From Acidobacteria bacterium RIFCSPLOWO2_12_FULL_66_21 (GTDB lineage: Bacteria; Acidobacteriota; Vicinamibacteria; Vicinamibacterales; 2-12-FULL-66-21), in assembly GCA_001767455.1 (NCBI GenBank), contig MELC01000078.1, positions 1-64,000 of the forward strand: a stretch of 64,000 nt of DNA. The letters run 5' to 3'. A program made the translations under genes and the position numbers. Under the pieces are notes generated by a model. The model did not search any database. It was given only the letters and a program-made list of their open reading frames with translations, and was not told the DNA's origin. This document shows positions 26,488 to 36,067 of the stretch, piece after piece. Positions within the stretch are counted from its first letter, which is position 1; every line of letters begins with the position of its first letter.

Positions 26488-27834
26488 TCAGGGGGCTGTG
26501 CGGTACGGATGAGCCGGGCGCATCAGTTGGTTTCTCGACCACGCAGCGATCAGGCCGAACCACACCCAGACGAAATGGAACTCCGCTGGCGCGCCGATCA
26601 GGTACAAGGCATATCCGATCAGCGCTGCTGCCCAGATATGGGCCGACTGCCAAACGTCCGACCCGGGAATTGATCGACGGATGATCTTTCGGAGGGCGAC
26701 ACCGAGGCCGATGATGAAGGATACGTAGAACACCAGCGCCGGCAAGCCAAACGCCGCTCCAATACTCAGGTAGTTGTTGTGGTCTTTCCCACTGAGGTCT
26801 GAGAGGTCTCCGGCTTGCTCCTCCGTGAAATTGGTCCATCCGTATCCAAGAAGCGGTTTCCCGAGCATCATCTGGATCGTGTGGGCGTTCGTCAGGAAAT
26901 GCTCCTCCTTAAGATAAGGCGCATCCATGAACGGTGCGAGGAGCTTTGAATCCCCTGCCCAGGCGGCGACCTTGTCCTGGAACGGAAACGCCGAACCAAT
27001 GGTCATCACAATCCGTGCGTACATGAGCGGTTGCGTCATCAAAAGCAGGACCAGCGCCGCACCTGCCGCAAACCGTCCAAAGCGTGGATACCACTTCACG
27101 TACCCCAGATAGAACACTCCCACGATGAGCGGAATCATCGCTCCCCTCGACAACGCTTCCGCGATCGTCAGAGTGAATACGGCAGCGGCAACGAGATAGG
27201 CGACTCTTGTGAACCCCCTCGCCTGCCTGGCCAGGAGCATTCCCAGAAACGCCAGCGGCAGCAGCATCGGTGCAAAATGCGACGTATTGAGGCCGGGTAC
27301 CGTCCATCGAATTGTCGACGCATCACGAAATCCTGCTTCATAGGTTGTGAAGTAGTATCGCTCCCCGTAATTTGTCTCTAACATCGGCGGAACGGCGCTG
27401 CCATCGAACATTGTGAAGCTGAACATGGCATACAGCGCAAAGCCGAAGCCCGCAACCGTCAACACCTTGACGCAACCGCGAATCCGCTTGTCGGTCTCAA
27501 ATCCAGGCAAGCAGAGAACACTTGCGAAGATCAGGACCGGGCCACAGACATAACCAATCCGTGTGGTGAATCCGCTCAGGGTCGGCTCGTGAACGATGAG
27601 CGATAGCGTGGCCATCGTGACGTACAAGATCAGGGTGGTCCACACGAACGCGAGCGTCCGAAAGCGAGGATGGCTGCGACGTCCCAGAAGCTGGAGGAGC
27701 GTCAGCGCGAAAAGGAGCAGCGCAATGGGGACGAACGCGCTAATGACGTAGCCACCCAGCAGACTGATCAGCCAGTAGTGCTCGGATATTCGAAAGGCGA
27801 TGAAGGCGAGCGCAACGGTGGTCAGAAGTTTCAC
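26488..27834 (-). CDS. Wzy/O-antigen polymerase-like membrane protein
   Basis: A 448-residue polytopic protein with about eleven helices and a Wzy_C-type middle (ALSRGAMIPLIVGVFYL; then a periplasmic loop with LGKPLLGYGWTNFTEEQAG and DHNNYLSIGAAFGLPALV). It differs in sequence from the plus-strand ligase-like protein at 11694. The pair would fit polymerase plus ligase, though which is which cannot be settled from sequence alone. The Trp-rich C-terminal loop (FHFVWVWFGLIAAW) is unusual. It lies between the methyltransferase and an SDR. Confidence 0.83.
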   Translation of the reverse strand: MKLLTTVALAFIAFRISEHYWLISLLGGYVISAFVPIALLLFALTLLQLLGRRSHPRFRTLAFVWTTLILYVTMATLSLIVHEPTLSGFTTRIGYVCGPVLIFASVLCLPGFETDKRIRGCVKVLTVAGFGFALYAMFSFTMFDGSAVPPMLETNYGERYYFTTYEAGFRDASTIRWTVPGLNTSHFAPMLLPLAFLGMLLARQARGFTRVAYLVAAAVFTLTIAEALSRGAMIPLIVGVFYLGYVKWYPRFGRFAAGAALVLLLMTQPLMYARIVMTIGSAFPFQDKVAAWAGDSKLLAPFMDAPYLKEEHFLTNAHTIQMMLGKPLLGYGWTNFTEEQAGDLSDLSGKDHNNYLSIGAAFGLPALVFYVSFIIGLGVALRKIIRRSIPGSDVWQSAHIWAAALIGYALYLIGAPAEFHFVWVWFGLIAAWSRNQLMRPAHPYRTAP

Positions 27835-27874
27835 GAGGTCAACGCTACAAGATCAAAAGAACGTGGCATTTCGC

Positions 27875-28636
27875 TCAGACCGTCATAGCCGTGAAGCCAC
27901 CATCGATAGCGACAATCGAGCCGGTCACGAAACTGGCCGCATCGGATGCGAGCCAGAGCACGGCGCCGACCAGTTCTTCCGGTCTGCCGAAGCGCCCCAT
28001 CGGCGTATGCCCGAGGATCTTCCCCTTGCGCTCCGCATCGATGAAATGCGTCATGCTCCACTCCGTCGGAAAAAAGCCCGGCCGCAGCGCATTCACGCGC
28101 ACGTTGAAGGGCGCCCACTCGCGCGCGAGGTTCTGGGTGATGCTCACGACGCCAGCCTTGGCGACCGAATAGACGAACGCCTTGGACAGCGGCGGTCCGG
28201 ACGAAGCGGATGCGAAGTTGATGATGCTGCCGGCGCGCTGGGCGAGCATCGGCTCGCCGAACACCTGGCAGCTGAAGAACAGCGCCTTGACGTTGGCCGC
28301 GAGAATCCGTTCCATCTCCTCGGCGGAGATCTCGAGAAACGTCGTGGGCGCGTTGCTCGTGGCGCCATTCAGAAGGATGTCCACACGGCCGTGCCGTTCC
28401 AGAATCTGGTCTCGACACCGGACGAGCGACTCCCTCGAAGTCGTGTCGCACTGGAAATACTCGAGGGGCGGCCGATCCGCCGCGACTCCTCCAGGAAGCG
28501 TTTCATGAACGTCCAGGATGACGACCGTCACCCCGGATTCGGAGAGGGCCTGTGCCAGGGTGGAACAGAGATGACCGGCGCCGCCGATCACCGCAGCGAC
28601 TTTGCCGGCCAGATTGAAGCGTTCGTCAATGGTCAT
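27875..28636 (-). CDS. Short-chain dehydrogenase/reductase
   Basis: A 253-residue SDR with a slightly atypical cofactor loop (VIGGAGHLCSTLA rather than TGxxxGIG), LLNGATSNAP in place of NNAG, catalytic Ser in INFASASSG, YSVAK (Tyr/Lys) and the C-terminal SFVTGSIVAIDGG. The GGAGHLC loop is shared with PtmA-type SDRs of legionaminic acid loci, such as the one at 48589 (GGAGHVG). The ATG at 28636 overlaps the HAD stop by 4 bp. It probably acts on an aminosugar or keto-sugar phosphate. Confidence 0.87.
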   Translation of the reverse strand: MTIDERFNLAGKVAAVIGGAGHLCSTLAQALSESGVTVVILDVHETLPGGVAADRPPLEYFQCDTTSRESLVRCRDQILERHGRVDILLNGATSNAPTTFLEISAEEMERILAANVKALFFSCQVFGEPMLAQRAGSIINFASASSGPPLSKAFVYSVAKAGVVSITQNLAREWAPFNVRVNALRPGFFPTEWSMTHFIDAERKGKILGHTPMGRFGRPEELVGAVLWLASDAASFVTGSIVAIDGGFTAMTV

Positions 28637-29286
28637 GCGTGCGTCAGATCGATGTTTCGGAAATCCTCGATTGCGTACTGCGCCGCGGCAAACACATCGG
28701 GTTCGCCTACGCCCACAAAGGTGCACCCGGCGACCTGCGCCGAACGCATGTCGTCAGCGGTGTCGCCGAAAAAGATGGTCTGCTCGGCCGACAGCGCACG
28801 CTCCCGCCGAAAGGTCCCGAGCCAGCTGGCCTTGTTCACCGGCGCGCCCTGAATGACGCCGAAGTACTCGCGGATCCCGCGGCGGCCGAGGATGTCGAGC
28901 AGCACCTCGTGCGGCGTGCTGGAGAGCAGGCCCGTCTCGTACCTCTCAGGAATGCGCCGAAGGAACGCGGACGATCCGCGCACCTCCTCCGCGTTGATGA
29001 TGGCCTGGGTGGTCGCCGCCGCAAACCGCACATGCAGCTGATGCTCGACCTCGGCGGTGTACGGCAGGCGCAGAATGTGTTCGTACACGTAGCGGAACTT
29101 ATCGGTCCGCATCGTGTGGTGCTGGCCGCGGCAGTACGCCATGATCTCCGGCAGCCGCTCCGGGAAGTCGGCAAATGCCACCTCGAATCCTCGCCACTTG
29201 ATATTGTTCGATTGCACGAGGGTGCCGTCGAAATCGAAGATCAGGGCACGGGCGTTGCGTAGCGCGGTCAAGCAATCGTTCGTCAA
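28633..29286 (-). CDS. HAD-superfamily phosphatase
   Basis: HAD hydrolase, 217 residues. Motif I is DFDGTL (nucleophile Asp near residue 18), motif II is LLSSTP, the conserved lysine is in VNKASWL, and motif IV is FFGDTADDM. The helical cap between about 25 and 95 indicates subfamily I. It probably dephosphorylates a sugar phosphate or phospho-ulosonate. It is coupled by 4-bp overlaps to the SDR downstream and the ABC transporter upstream, so all three are likely translated together. Confidence 0.87.
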   Translation of the reverse strand: MTNDCLTALRNARALIFDFDGTLVQSNNIKWRGFEVAFADFPERLPEIMAYCRGQHHTMRTDKFRYVYEHILRLPYTAEVEHQLHVRFAAATTQAIINAEEVRGSSAFLRRIPERYETGLLSSTPHEVLLDILGRRGIREYFGVIQGAPVNKASWLGTFRRERALSAEQTIFFGDTADDMRSAQVAGCTFVGVGEPDVFAAAQYAIEDFRNIDLTHA

Positions 29287-31055
29287 ATCGCTGATGATCC
29301 GAAGAGAGTCGCATATTGGCCGACGTCCTTCATAAGCTCTTCGGGCGTGCCCTGCTGAACAACATGGCCACCCTCAAGAACGAAGATCTTGTCGGCAGAT
29401 GCAACGGTCGACTGGCGATGGGCGATCACAAGGAGCGTGTGGTCGTGCGAGAGTCTCGCCAGAGTATTCTGAATGAGCGCCTCGGAGACGCTGTCGAGCG
29501 AGCTGGTGGCTTCGTCGAAAATCAAAATGTCCGGCTTCTCCAGCAGCGCGCGCGCGATGCACAAGCGCTGCTGTTGACCGCCCGATAGCTTCATCCCGCG
29601 CTCGCCCACCACGGTGTCGTAGCCATCCGGCAGCGAGGAAATGAAATCGTGAGCGTTTGCCGTTGTCGCCGCTTCTATCACCTCATCGAGCGAGTAGCCA
29701 TCACGCCCGAACCTGATGTTGTCGCCAACGGTTGCGTGGAACACGAACGGATCCTGGCTCACGTACCCGATGCGGCTCAACCACGATGCGCGGGTGTATT
29801 GGTTGATCGCAAGGCCGCTGGAGAGAATCCTGCCGGCGCTCGGCTCATACAGACGGAGAATCAGGTTCACGAGTGTTGATTTACCCGCGCCGGACGTGCC
29901 GACGAGCGCCGTCGACTGGCCTTTCTCGATGCGGATGCTGATGCCCTTCAAGACGGGCTCCCGTTCAGCGTGCGAAAACCACACATCGTCAAACACGATG
30001 GCATCGTCGAACGAGTCGAATGTCTTCGTTCCTGGCTCTGGCTCGGCGATCGATTCGGTCAACGAGCGATGGAGTGCTTCGGCATCCGGGAGCAGCCCGA
30101 CAATCTCCATCCGCATCCTGCCGATGCCCGTGACGGCCGGCAGGAGTTGCACAAGACCGACGCCGAAGACGCCAAACTGCGGCAGTATGTCGGTTAGAGA
30201 CACCTGACCGCGAAATCTGAGGATCATCAGGAAACTGAGCATCAGAGTCACAGCTGCCAGTTCCATCACATGTTTCGGAACGGAGTTCCACACAAGATCG
30301 CGCGCGTGAAGGTTCGCGAACATCCGGATCTTCGCGCGCAGCCGCTCGAGCCAGCTTTCCGCCGCGCGGAACGTCATGATCTGGTGCATACCGTTGAGAA
30401 ACTCGTTCGCAATCGCGTGCTCGTCCTCGCTTGCTTGAACCCGTTCGCGGCCAATGTTGTAAGACACCTTTCGCGAGAGATAACGAATGATCTCGTAGTA
30501 GGCGAATCCGAGAAGCGCGAGTACCACTGTGCCCAGGGGGAAGATAATCAGCAACACGATCGCGATTGCGATCATCTTCACGAGTTCGGTCACCATCTGC
30601 GGGAGCTTCAGCAGCAAGCCGGTAGCTCTCGCGGGCGATGTGATGCTTTTGTAGATCAGATGTCCTTGCTTGTTGTCGAGGAAGAACTGATAGCGCTGCC
30701 GCGAATACCGCTCGAGGATCTGGTTCTTCAAGTCAAACAGATGCCGTCGGCTGGCTCGCGCGACGAGCAGTTCCCGCAGGATCCCGACTGCCGCCTTGAG
30801 GGCGAAGACCACGATCAGCAGCGCCGCCGCCGCGATAATCGGGTCGGAGATCGAAAAGAACCTCCCGACCCTGACGATCAGCGCAACGGCGCCGGCCGTC
30901 TGGTCGCCGGTCCCGGAAGCCAGCGTCGAGAGGAGGGGGAAAAACGCGGCAAGACTCAATCCATCAAGCACGCCTCCCACGACCATGACCACGACAATGG
31001 CGGCATACAGCTTCTTGCATGGCTTCAGAAAGAACCAGAAGAGTCGAAGCTTCAC
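29283..31055 (-). CDS. ABC transporter, MsbA/PglK-type lipid-linked glycan flippase
   Basis: Half-transporter of 590 residues. Six membrane helices (about 1-310) are fused to an ATPase with Walker A GTSGAGKSTLVN, signature LSGGQQQR, Walker B ILIFDEATSSLD and the H-loop IAHRQST. No Wzx flippase is visible in the window, so this is the best candidate for moving the lipid-linked repeat unit, as PglK does in Campylobacter; MsbA-type lipid export is the alternative. The start is GTG, directly next to the stop of the RmlD-like gene upstream. Confidence 0.9.
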   Translation of the reverse strand: MKLRLFWFFLKPCKKLYAAIVVVMVVGGVLDGLSLAAFFPLLSTLASGTGDQTAGAVALIVRVGRFFSISDPIIAAAALLIVVFALKAAVGILRELLVARASRRHLFDLKNQILERYSRQRYQFFLDNKQGHLIYKSITSPARATGLLLKLPQMVTELVKMIAIAIVLLIIFPLGTVVLALLGFAYYEIIRYLSRKVSYNIGRERVQASEDEHAIANEFLNGMHQIMTFRAAESWLERLRAKIRMFANLHARDLVWNSVPKHVMELAAVTLMLSFLMILRFRGQVSLTDILPQFGVFGVGLVQLLPAVTGIGRMRMEIVGLLPDAEALHRSLTESIAEPEPGTKTFDSFDDAIVFDDVWFSHAEREPVLKGISIRIEKGQSTALVGTSGAGKSTLVNLILRLYEPSAGRILSSGLAINQYTRASWLSRIGYVSQDPFVFHATVGDNIRFGRDGYSLDEVIEAATTANAHDFISSLPDGYDTVVGERGMKLSGGQQQRLCIARALLEKPDILIFDEATSSLDSVSEALIQNTLARLSHDHTLLVIAHRQSTVASADKIFVLEGGHVVQQGTPEELMKDVGQYATLFGSSAI

Positions 31056-32006
31056 CTAATTCCTCGAATTTTCGAGCGGCGGCGACGAGCCACAGCGCGC
31101 GCTGAGGGTTGACTGACGGTCCGCTAGGAATCGGCTGATTCCGCCGGCACATCCCGGCGTGTCGACTCCCATGACATCGCGAAAGTGGTCACTGCTGAGA
31201 GACATGTCTTTCGGGCGTGGCGCGCGCAGCGGCGACATGTCGATGGAGCCCGCCGTTACCCGGTCCATGGACAAGTGCGACGCCTGCGCGAGCAGCTGGC
31301 CGAACTGGTATTTCGAGACGCGATCTTTTCCGGCAATGTGGAAGTAGCCGCGATGGGGACCGCCGATCAGAAGGCTGATGCGATCCACGAGATCCATCAC
31401 GTAGATCGGTGTAAAGAACACATCGGTGAAGAGCGTCACCGGCTGGCGCGTCCGCAAGGATTCATGCAGCCACTCACCGTACGTCTTCTTTCGCCCGGAC
31501 GACCAGCCGTAAAAACTCGTCCGCACAATCAGGTGGCGCGCGGCGACGGCCTCCACGGCCTGCTCCCCCTTGCGCTTGGACTGCGCGTAAACGGATCGCG
31601 GCGCGGGCATGGTGCTTTCCGTCGCGAAGCCCCTGTCTCCTGAAAACAGGCTGTCGGTCGAGATGTAGACGACAAGGCAATCGCTGCGCACCGATCGCGC
31701 GAGAAGACGCGGCACTTCTGCGTTCATCGTGAATGCCGCTTGAGGATCCTGCTCACACCCGTCCACGTCCAGCATCGCCGCACAATGAATCAGGACGTCT
31801 GGATCGGCATCACGCAGGGCCGCCACGACGAATGCGGTGTCGCGAAGGTCACCGCGTACGACCGAGAACTCCCGATCGCCCCACCAGGGTTGTCGATCGA
31901 TGCCCGTGACTCTGTGTATTCGTGAGAGGCTGCAGAGAAGATGCGCTCCCAGTAGCCCACTGGCACCGGTAACGAGGATTTTCAGGACATCGCCTCTAAC
32001 CGCCAA
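31056..32006 (-). CDS. RmlD-like NAD(P)-dependent sugar reductase
   Basis: Extended SDR of 316 residues similar to dTDP-4-dehydrorhamnose reductase: ILVTGASGLLGAHLL cofactor loop, HCAAMLDVDGCE, STDSLFSGDRG, and YAQSK (catalytic Tyr/Lys). VFFTPIYVMDLVDRI and YFHIAGKDRVSK complete the family pattern. It probably reduces the 4-keto group of a deoxysugar. The chosen TTG start overlaps the PseB-like gene by 11 bp; no ATG is available near the N-terminus. It ends one base before the ABC transporter's start. Confidence 0.86.
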   Translation of the reverse strand: MAVRGDVLKILVTGASGLLGAHLLCSLSRIHRVTGIDRQPWWGDREFSVVRGDLRDTAFVVAALRDADPDVLIHCAAMLDVDGCEQDPQAAFTMNAEVPRLLARSVRSDCLVVYISTDSLFSGDRGFATESTMPAPRSVYAQSKRKGEQAVEAVAARHLIVRTSFYGWSSGRKKTYGEWLHESLRTRQPVTLFTDVFFTPIYVMDLVDRISLLIGGPHRGYFHIAGKDRVSKYQFGQLLAQASHLSMDRVTAGSIDMSPLRAPRPKDMSLSSDHFRDVMGVDTPGCAGGISRFLADRQSTLSARCGSSPPLENSRN

Positions 32007-33042
32007 CGACGAACCTTGGCTCGGTTATGGCGGGGTGCTCGCTCAGCGGATCGGTCTCCACGGTCGCGACGAGCGCCGCGATTTCGCGATCGTTGAGCCA
32101 CTGGGTGTTGGTATCGCTCGCATACCGGTAGCCGTCGGGACACCGGGTTCCCCGCCCGGACCAGTCCTCGTCGCTGTGCCGCCAAAACGAGTGCGTCGGC
32201 TGGATGATGAAGCGATCGTCGAGCTCCAGTGCCAGCCGTGCGTCATCCTCGGAGATGAGCACCTCGTGTAGTTTCTCTCCGGGCCTGATGCCGATGATCT
32301 CCTGCTCGCAATCGGGCCCCATCACCCGGGCCAGATCCTGAATGCGCACGCTCGGGATCTTCGGCACCCAAATCTCGCCCCCACGCATGGCATGGATCGA
32401 GTCGAGCACGAACTGCACGGCCTGCGGCAGCGTGATCAGGAATCGCGTCATCCTCGGATCGGTGATCGTCAGTTTCTTGGTGGGCCGCTGCGCCAGGAAG
32501 TACGGGATCACGCTGCCTCGGCTGCCGACCACGTTTCCGTACCGCACGACACTGAACTGCGTGTCGTAGAACCCCGCGCCATTCGCCGCGACGAACAGCT
32601 TGTCCGAACAGAGTTTCGTGGCTCCGTACAGGTTGACGGGATTGGCGGCTTTGTCGGTGCTCAAGGCAAGCACCTTGCGCACTTTGCGGTCAATCGCCGC
32701 ATCGACGATGTTCGCGGCGCCGAGAATGTTGGTCTTGATGGCTTCGAGCGGGTTGTATTCCGCTGCTGGCACCTGCTTCATCGCCGCCGCATGCACGACG
32801 ATGTCTATGCCGTCGAGCACGCGGTACAGACGGTCGCGATCGCGGACATCCCCGAGGACCATTCGCAGGTTGGGATAGAGCTCGACCGGATACTGCTGCC
32901 TGAGAAAGAATTGCTTCAATTCGTCGCGGCTGTAGACGATGAGCCGTTCCGGTTTGTAAGACTCCAGGACGGCCCTGACAAAGTGCTTGCCAAACGAGCC
33001 CGTACCGCCAGTGACGAGAACGTTCACTCCATTGAGACTCAC
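31996..33042 (-). CDS. pseB: PseB-like UDP-GlcNAc 4,6-dehydratase
   Basis: Extended SDR of 348 residues in the PseB/FlaA1/CapD soluble group. The loop is VLVTGGTGSFGKHFV; the catalytic region is LSTDKAANPVNLYGATKLCS (Ser/Thr-Asp-Lys with YxxxK); IRPGEKLHEVLISEDDA is the C-terminal family mark. PseB both dehydrates and C5-epimerises UDP-GlcNAc, the first step to pseudaminic acid; FlaA1-type relatives feed other 4-keto sugars. The remaining Pse genes are not evident, so the product is uncertain. An AAGGAG site lies 13 bp upstream of the GTG. Confidence 0.9.
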   Translation of the reverse strand: MSLNGVNVLVTGGTGSFGKHFVRAVLESYKPERLIVYSRDELKQFFLRQQYPVELYPNLRMVLGDVRDRDRLYRVLDGIDIVVHAAAMKQVPAAEYNPLEAIKTNILGAANIVDAAIDRKVRKVLALSTDKAANPVNLYGATKLCSDKLFVAANGAGFYDTQFSVVRYGNVVGSRGSVIPYFLAQRPTKKLTITDPRMTRFLITLPQAVQFVLDSIHAMRGGEIWVPKIPSVRIQDLARVMGPDCEQEIIGIRPGEKLHEVLISEDDARLALELDDRFIIQPTHSFWRHSDEDWSGRGTRCPDGYRYASDTNTQWLNDREIAALVATVETDPLSEHPAITEPRFVVGG

Positions 33043-33063
33043 GGTTGGTTCACTACTCCTTAC

Positions 33064-33101
33064 AGACAGCGCACGTCATCGCAGACAGCGCACGTCATTG
33101 A
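33064..33101. repeat. 19-bp tandem duplication between two glycan genes
   Basis: Two adjacent copies of a 19-bp unit (agacagcgcacgtcatcgc) with two mismatches in the second copy. It lies in the 76-bp gap between the PFTS-motif gene's 3' end and the PseB-like start, just before that gene's AAGGAG site. It could be a slippage product; no regulatory role is evident. Confidence 0.75.
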
Positions 33102-33118
33102 CCGGCGTGGCCGCGCCA

Positions 33119-34777
33119 TTATTCGCCGAACGCCAAGGTGGTTGTGTGGGCGAGCGGTCGACTGCCAGCGACGGCGGACAGGTCGGGTAACGCGTCGAGC
33201 CAACGATCGAGCGCGCGCGTTCCGGAGACCACGCGCACCCCCAAAGCAGCCGGATCGATGTCAGGAACTGCGCCGGTCGGATCATAGAAGACAGATGGCA
33301 CGCCGGCGAGATCGCCCAACACACTCGTCGATGTAAATGGCATGCTGATCACCGCCACACAGTTTCTGATGACCCGGGCAGCCGCGACATCGGGAGGAAC
33401 TTCAATGACACCGGGACGCTGTGAGAATGCCTGGGCGAATCTGACGTATCCCGTCTGATAGATTGCATGAGCGGGACGTTTTCTCTTCCACATCATCGTG
33501 TATCCGTGCGAAAGCACCGATGCGTAGATGTCCTCCAGGAACCTGATGCCGACACTGACGACGCGGTAATCATCATCAGGCGCCAGAGGCGCGCGATAAG
33601 ACATCCGTGCTGGCGAGACATCGAAGACGGCGATACATCGTCGTTCGGTTGCAGGCAGATCGATGTCCACATCTGAAAAGTTGATGGGGGGCACCAGCGT
33701 CACGGGTACGCGAGCGTCGGTTGCGGCCGCCAGATACTCCTGCTGGTGAGTCGAAAACACGAGGATCCGTGCCCACGTCATCGATTGCAGGCCTGTTTCA
33801 TAATGAGGGCGCGTTCCATTGAAACAGGAACGAAGGCCGGCTGAGTAGAAGTACAGCGTCACCGTTGATCCCATGCGTTCGGCTGCGTACGTCCAGAAAG
33901 GCCGTCGAATGATGCCCGAACAATTGAAAAGGTACTCCGCTGCGAGCGATCCGGGTTGGAGGCAATGCACCTGCTGCGCAAGAGCGGCATCCTCGAGCAG
34001 CACGGCGCACAGCCACTGACCTCGAAGCGCCTGCCACGAACACCAGGCAATCGCGCGAGCACCCCACATCGCGTACCGGACTCTCGTACGAACTCCGGCA
34101 AGACTGGGGAGGTTTCGCCGCGAATACATGACGGCCACTCCGTCCAGATCGCGATTCCGCTGTCCACGAACGGTGTGACGTACTTCGCACAGATGCTCGA
34201 CGCGCCCGTCCCATCCGAGATACCAGCTCACGATGTCGTAACGCGGTCTCGCGGTCCGCGCGGGAAGGTTCTTTGCAGCGAGGTCGCAGAACTGCGCATA
34301 CCTGCAGCCGGTTTGTAGGTGCGTCGTCTCTTCGGCCTGCGCTGTGAGGATCATCAGGAAGCGCGCGATTCCCCGAGCGAGCATCGTCAGGACAAACAGG
34401 GCGAACAGACCCTGACACTTTCGTACCTCGACCCGCAACCCGAATTGTTCGAGTTTCGTGATCCACGTCCCGGGAACGGGAGCAGCGACCTTATGCTCAC
34501 GGTCTGCAATTGATCTGAGAATCTCGGAATTGAGGCGAGAACCCGCCAGCCGCGACAGAAACAGCTGACGTGCAGCGATTTCCGCACGGCGCACCTCCGG
34601 GCCTAACAGGAAGGCAGGTAGTTTGTGCTCCTGGACCTCGAGATCGAGCAGCGTAAGCTCGCAATTCAGCCGGCTCACGAGATGCGGGTCCGGACCCTTC
34701 CTGAGGAGCCGGTACCCCCGGATGATCTGTCGCGTCTTTCTGCGCAGGGCTCGAGCCCGCAATACGGGGCGCATCAT
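33119..34777 (-). CDS. Polysaccharide biosynthesis PFTS-motif protein
   Basis: A 552-residue protein. The segment CVAVISMPFTSTSVLGDLAG near residue 500 contains the Pro-Phe-Thr-Ser motif that names this glycan-locus family, followed by VPSVFYDPTGA, the kind of loop seen in GT-B-like capsule transferases (compare SMIAFEAIVLG in the 3501 gene). There is a hydrophobic patch at about 120-145 (LFALFVLTMLARGIARFLMI). Biochemical activity is unestablished to my knowledge; a role as a glycosyltransferase is inference. It stands between the LegC-like gene (84 bp upstream) and PseB. Confidence 0.78.
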   Translation of the reverse strand: MMRPVLRARALRRKTRQIIRGYRLLRKGPDPHLVSRLNCELTLLDLEVQEHKLPAFLLGPEVRRAEIAARQLFLSRLAGSRLNSEILRSIADREHKVAAPVPGTWITKLEQFGLRVEVRKCQGLFALFVLTMLARGIARFLMILTAQAEETTHLQTGCRYAQFCDLAAKNLPARTARPRYDIVSWYLGWDGRVEHLCEVRHTVRGQRNRDLDGVAVMYSRRNLPSLAGVRTRVRYAMWGARAIAWCSWQALRGQWLCAVLLEDAALAQQVHCLQPGSLAAEYLFNCSGIIRRPFWTYAAERMGSTVTLYFYSAGLRSCFNGTRPHYETGLQSMTWARILVFSTHQQEYLAAATDARVPVTLVPPINFSDVDIDLPATERRCIAVFDVSPARMSYRAPLAPDDDYRVVSVGIRFLEDIYASVLSHGYTMMWKRKRPAHAIYQTGYVRFAQAFSQRPGVIEVPPDVAAARVIRNCVAVISMPFTSTSVLGDLAGVPSVFYDPTGAVPDIDPAALGVRVVSGTRALDRWLDALPDLSAVAGSRPLAHTTTLAFGE

Positions 34778-34861
34778 TTGACTTTGTTGGATTCCGCGAC
34801 CGCCGTCAGTGACGAGTGTCGCCGGTCTGCGTGTTCCGAGGTTCGACGGGTCGCACGGTCG

Positions 34862-36058
34862 TCAGGAGCCGACAGCTCGCCTCACCTCGTCGATGCAGCG
34901 TTGAAGCTGTTCGTCCGTGAGCCCGACACCCGACGGCAGGCTGATCGCGCGGCCGTACAGCCGCATCGCGTGGTCGATCCGATAGGCCTGGTACTCGCGG
35001 TATGGCGGCAATTCGTGAATCGGATGCCACAGGGGACGCGCACCGATGCCGGCGGCATTCAGCCGCGCAATCACGGCCTTCCGCTCCGCCAGCGTCGTCG
35101 CGGCCGGCAGCAAGAACGTCCACAGCCAGACGGCGGGCTCACACTCCGGCACGACCCGCATGAACGCGAGGCCGTCGATATCCTCGAGCCCTCGAGAGTA
35201 GGCGGCGGCGATCGCCCGCTTTCGGGCCAGAAAGCGGTCGGCCTGCTCCAGTTGTGCGAGGCCAATGGCCGCCTGTACGTTGGTCAAGCGGTAGTTGTAC
35301 CCGACCTCGTTGTGGAAGTACTCGAGGGGATCGTCCTTGGCTTGCGTGGTCAGATACCGTGCGTACCGCGCGCGCGCGGCGTCGTTCGTCACGACCATTC
35401 CGCCGCCGCCGCACGTGACCACCTTGTTGCCGTTGAAGCTGAACCCGCTGACGCCGCCCGACGTGCCGACGTGACGCCCCTTGTAGCGGACGCCGAACGC
35501 TTCGGCGGTGTCTTCCACCACCTCCAGCTGGAAGGCTCGTGCGCACGCGACCAGACGATCGATGTCACACGCTCCGCCGAGCAGGTGGACGGCGACCAAG
35601 GCCCGCACACGACAGCCGGAGCGTTTGTTGAAGCAGCCCGTCTCGCGGAGCTCGCATTCTTCGCTCAGAAAGGACTCGACTTTCGATGGATCGATCTGCC
35701 ATGTCTCGGGATCGGCGTCGATGAAGACCGGCGCCGCCTGGCAGTAGCGCACCGCGTTGATCGGCGCCACGAACGTGATGGCCGGGACCAGAACCTCGTC
35801 ACCCGGCTGGATGCCGGCCGCAAGCATCGCCACATGAAGCGCCGCCGTGCCGCTGGCTGTCGCGACCGCGTGATCGGCGCCGACATAGTGCGCAACGGCT
35901 TCTTCAAACCGCTCGACGAACGGGCCGACCGATGAGACCCAGCCGGTGTCGAGGCACTGCTTCACGTACTTCCACTCGTTACCGCCGAGCACCGGCTCGG
36001 AAAGCGCGATCATGCTCTCGGCTGATGGACGCGATGACGTGCTCGGATTTGTAGACAT
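34862..36058 (-). CDS. legC: LegC-type UDP-4-keto-sugar aminotransferase
   Basis: PLP aminotransferase, 398 residues. The opening LSEPVLGGNEWKYVKQCLDT then GWVSSVGPFVERFE matches LegC, the legionaminic acid pathway enzyme that makes UDP-4-amino-4,6-dideoxy-GlcNAc. The PLP lysine is in FSFNGNKVVTCGGGGM, and LVAVHLLGGACDID is the substrate loop. It is the last gene of the LegH-PtmE-LegB-LegC run and starts 9 bp after LegB's stop. The next sequence downstream is the PFTS-motif gene. Confidence 0.93.
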   Translation of the reverse strand: MSTNPSTSSRPSAESMIALSEPVLGGNEWKYVKQCLDTGWVSSVGPFVERFEEAVAHYVGADHAVATASGTAALHVAMLAAGIQPGDEVLVPAITFVAPINAVRYCQAAPVFIDADPETWQIDPSKVESFLSEECELRETGCFNKRSGCRVRALVAVHLLGGACDIDRLVACARAFQLEVVEDTAEAFGVRYKGRHVGTSGGVSGFSFNGNKVVTCGGGGMVVTNDAARARYARYLTTQAKDDPLEYFHNEVGYNYRLTNVQAAIGLAQLEQADRFLARKRAIAAAYSRGLEDIDGLAFMRVVPECEPAVWLWTFLLPAATTLAERKAVIARLNAAGIGARPLWHPIHELPPYREYQAYRIDHAMRLYGRAISLPSGVGLTDEQLQRCIDEVRRAVGS

Positions 36059-36067
36059 GTGTCGGGC

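Noticed and set aside
31996-33042. PseB as evidence for a full pseudaminic acid pathway
   Set aside because: PseC-, PseG- and PseI-specific genes are not found in the window; the synthase and epimerase present fit the legionaminate branch.
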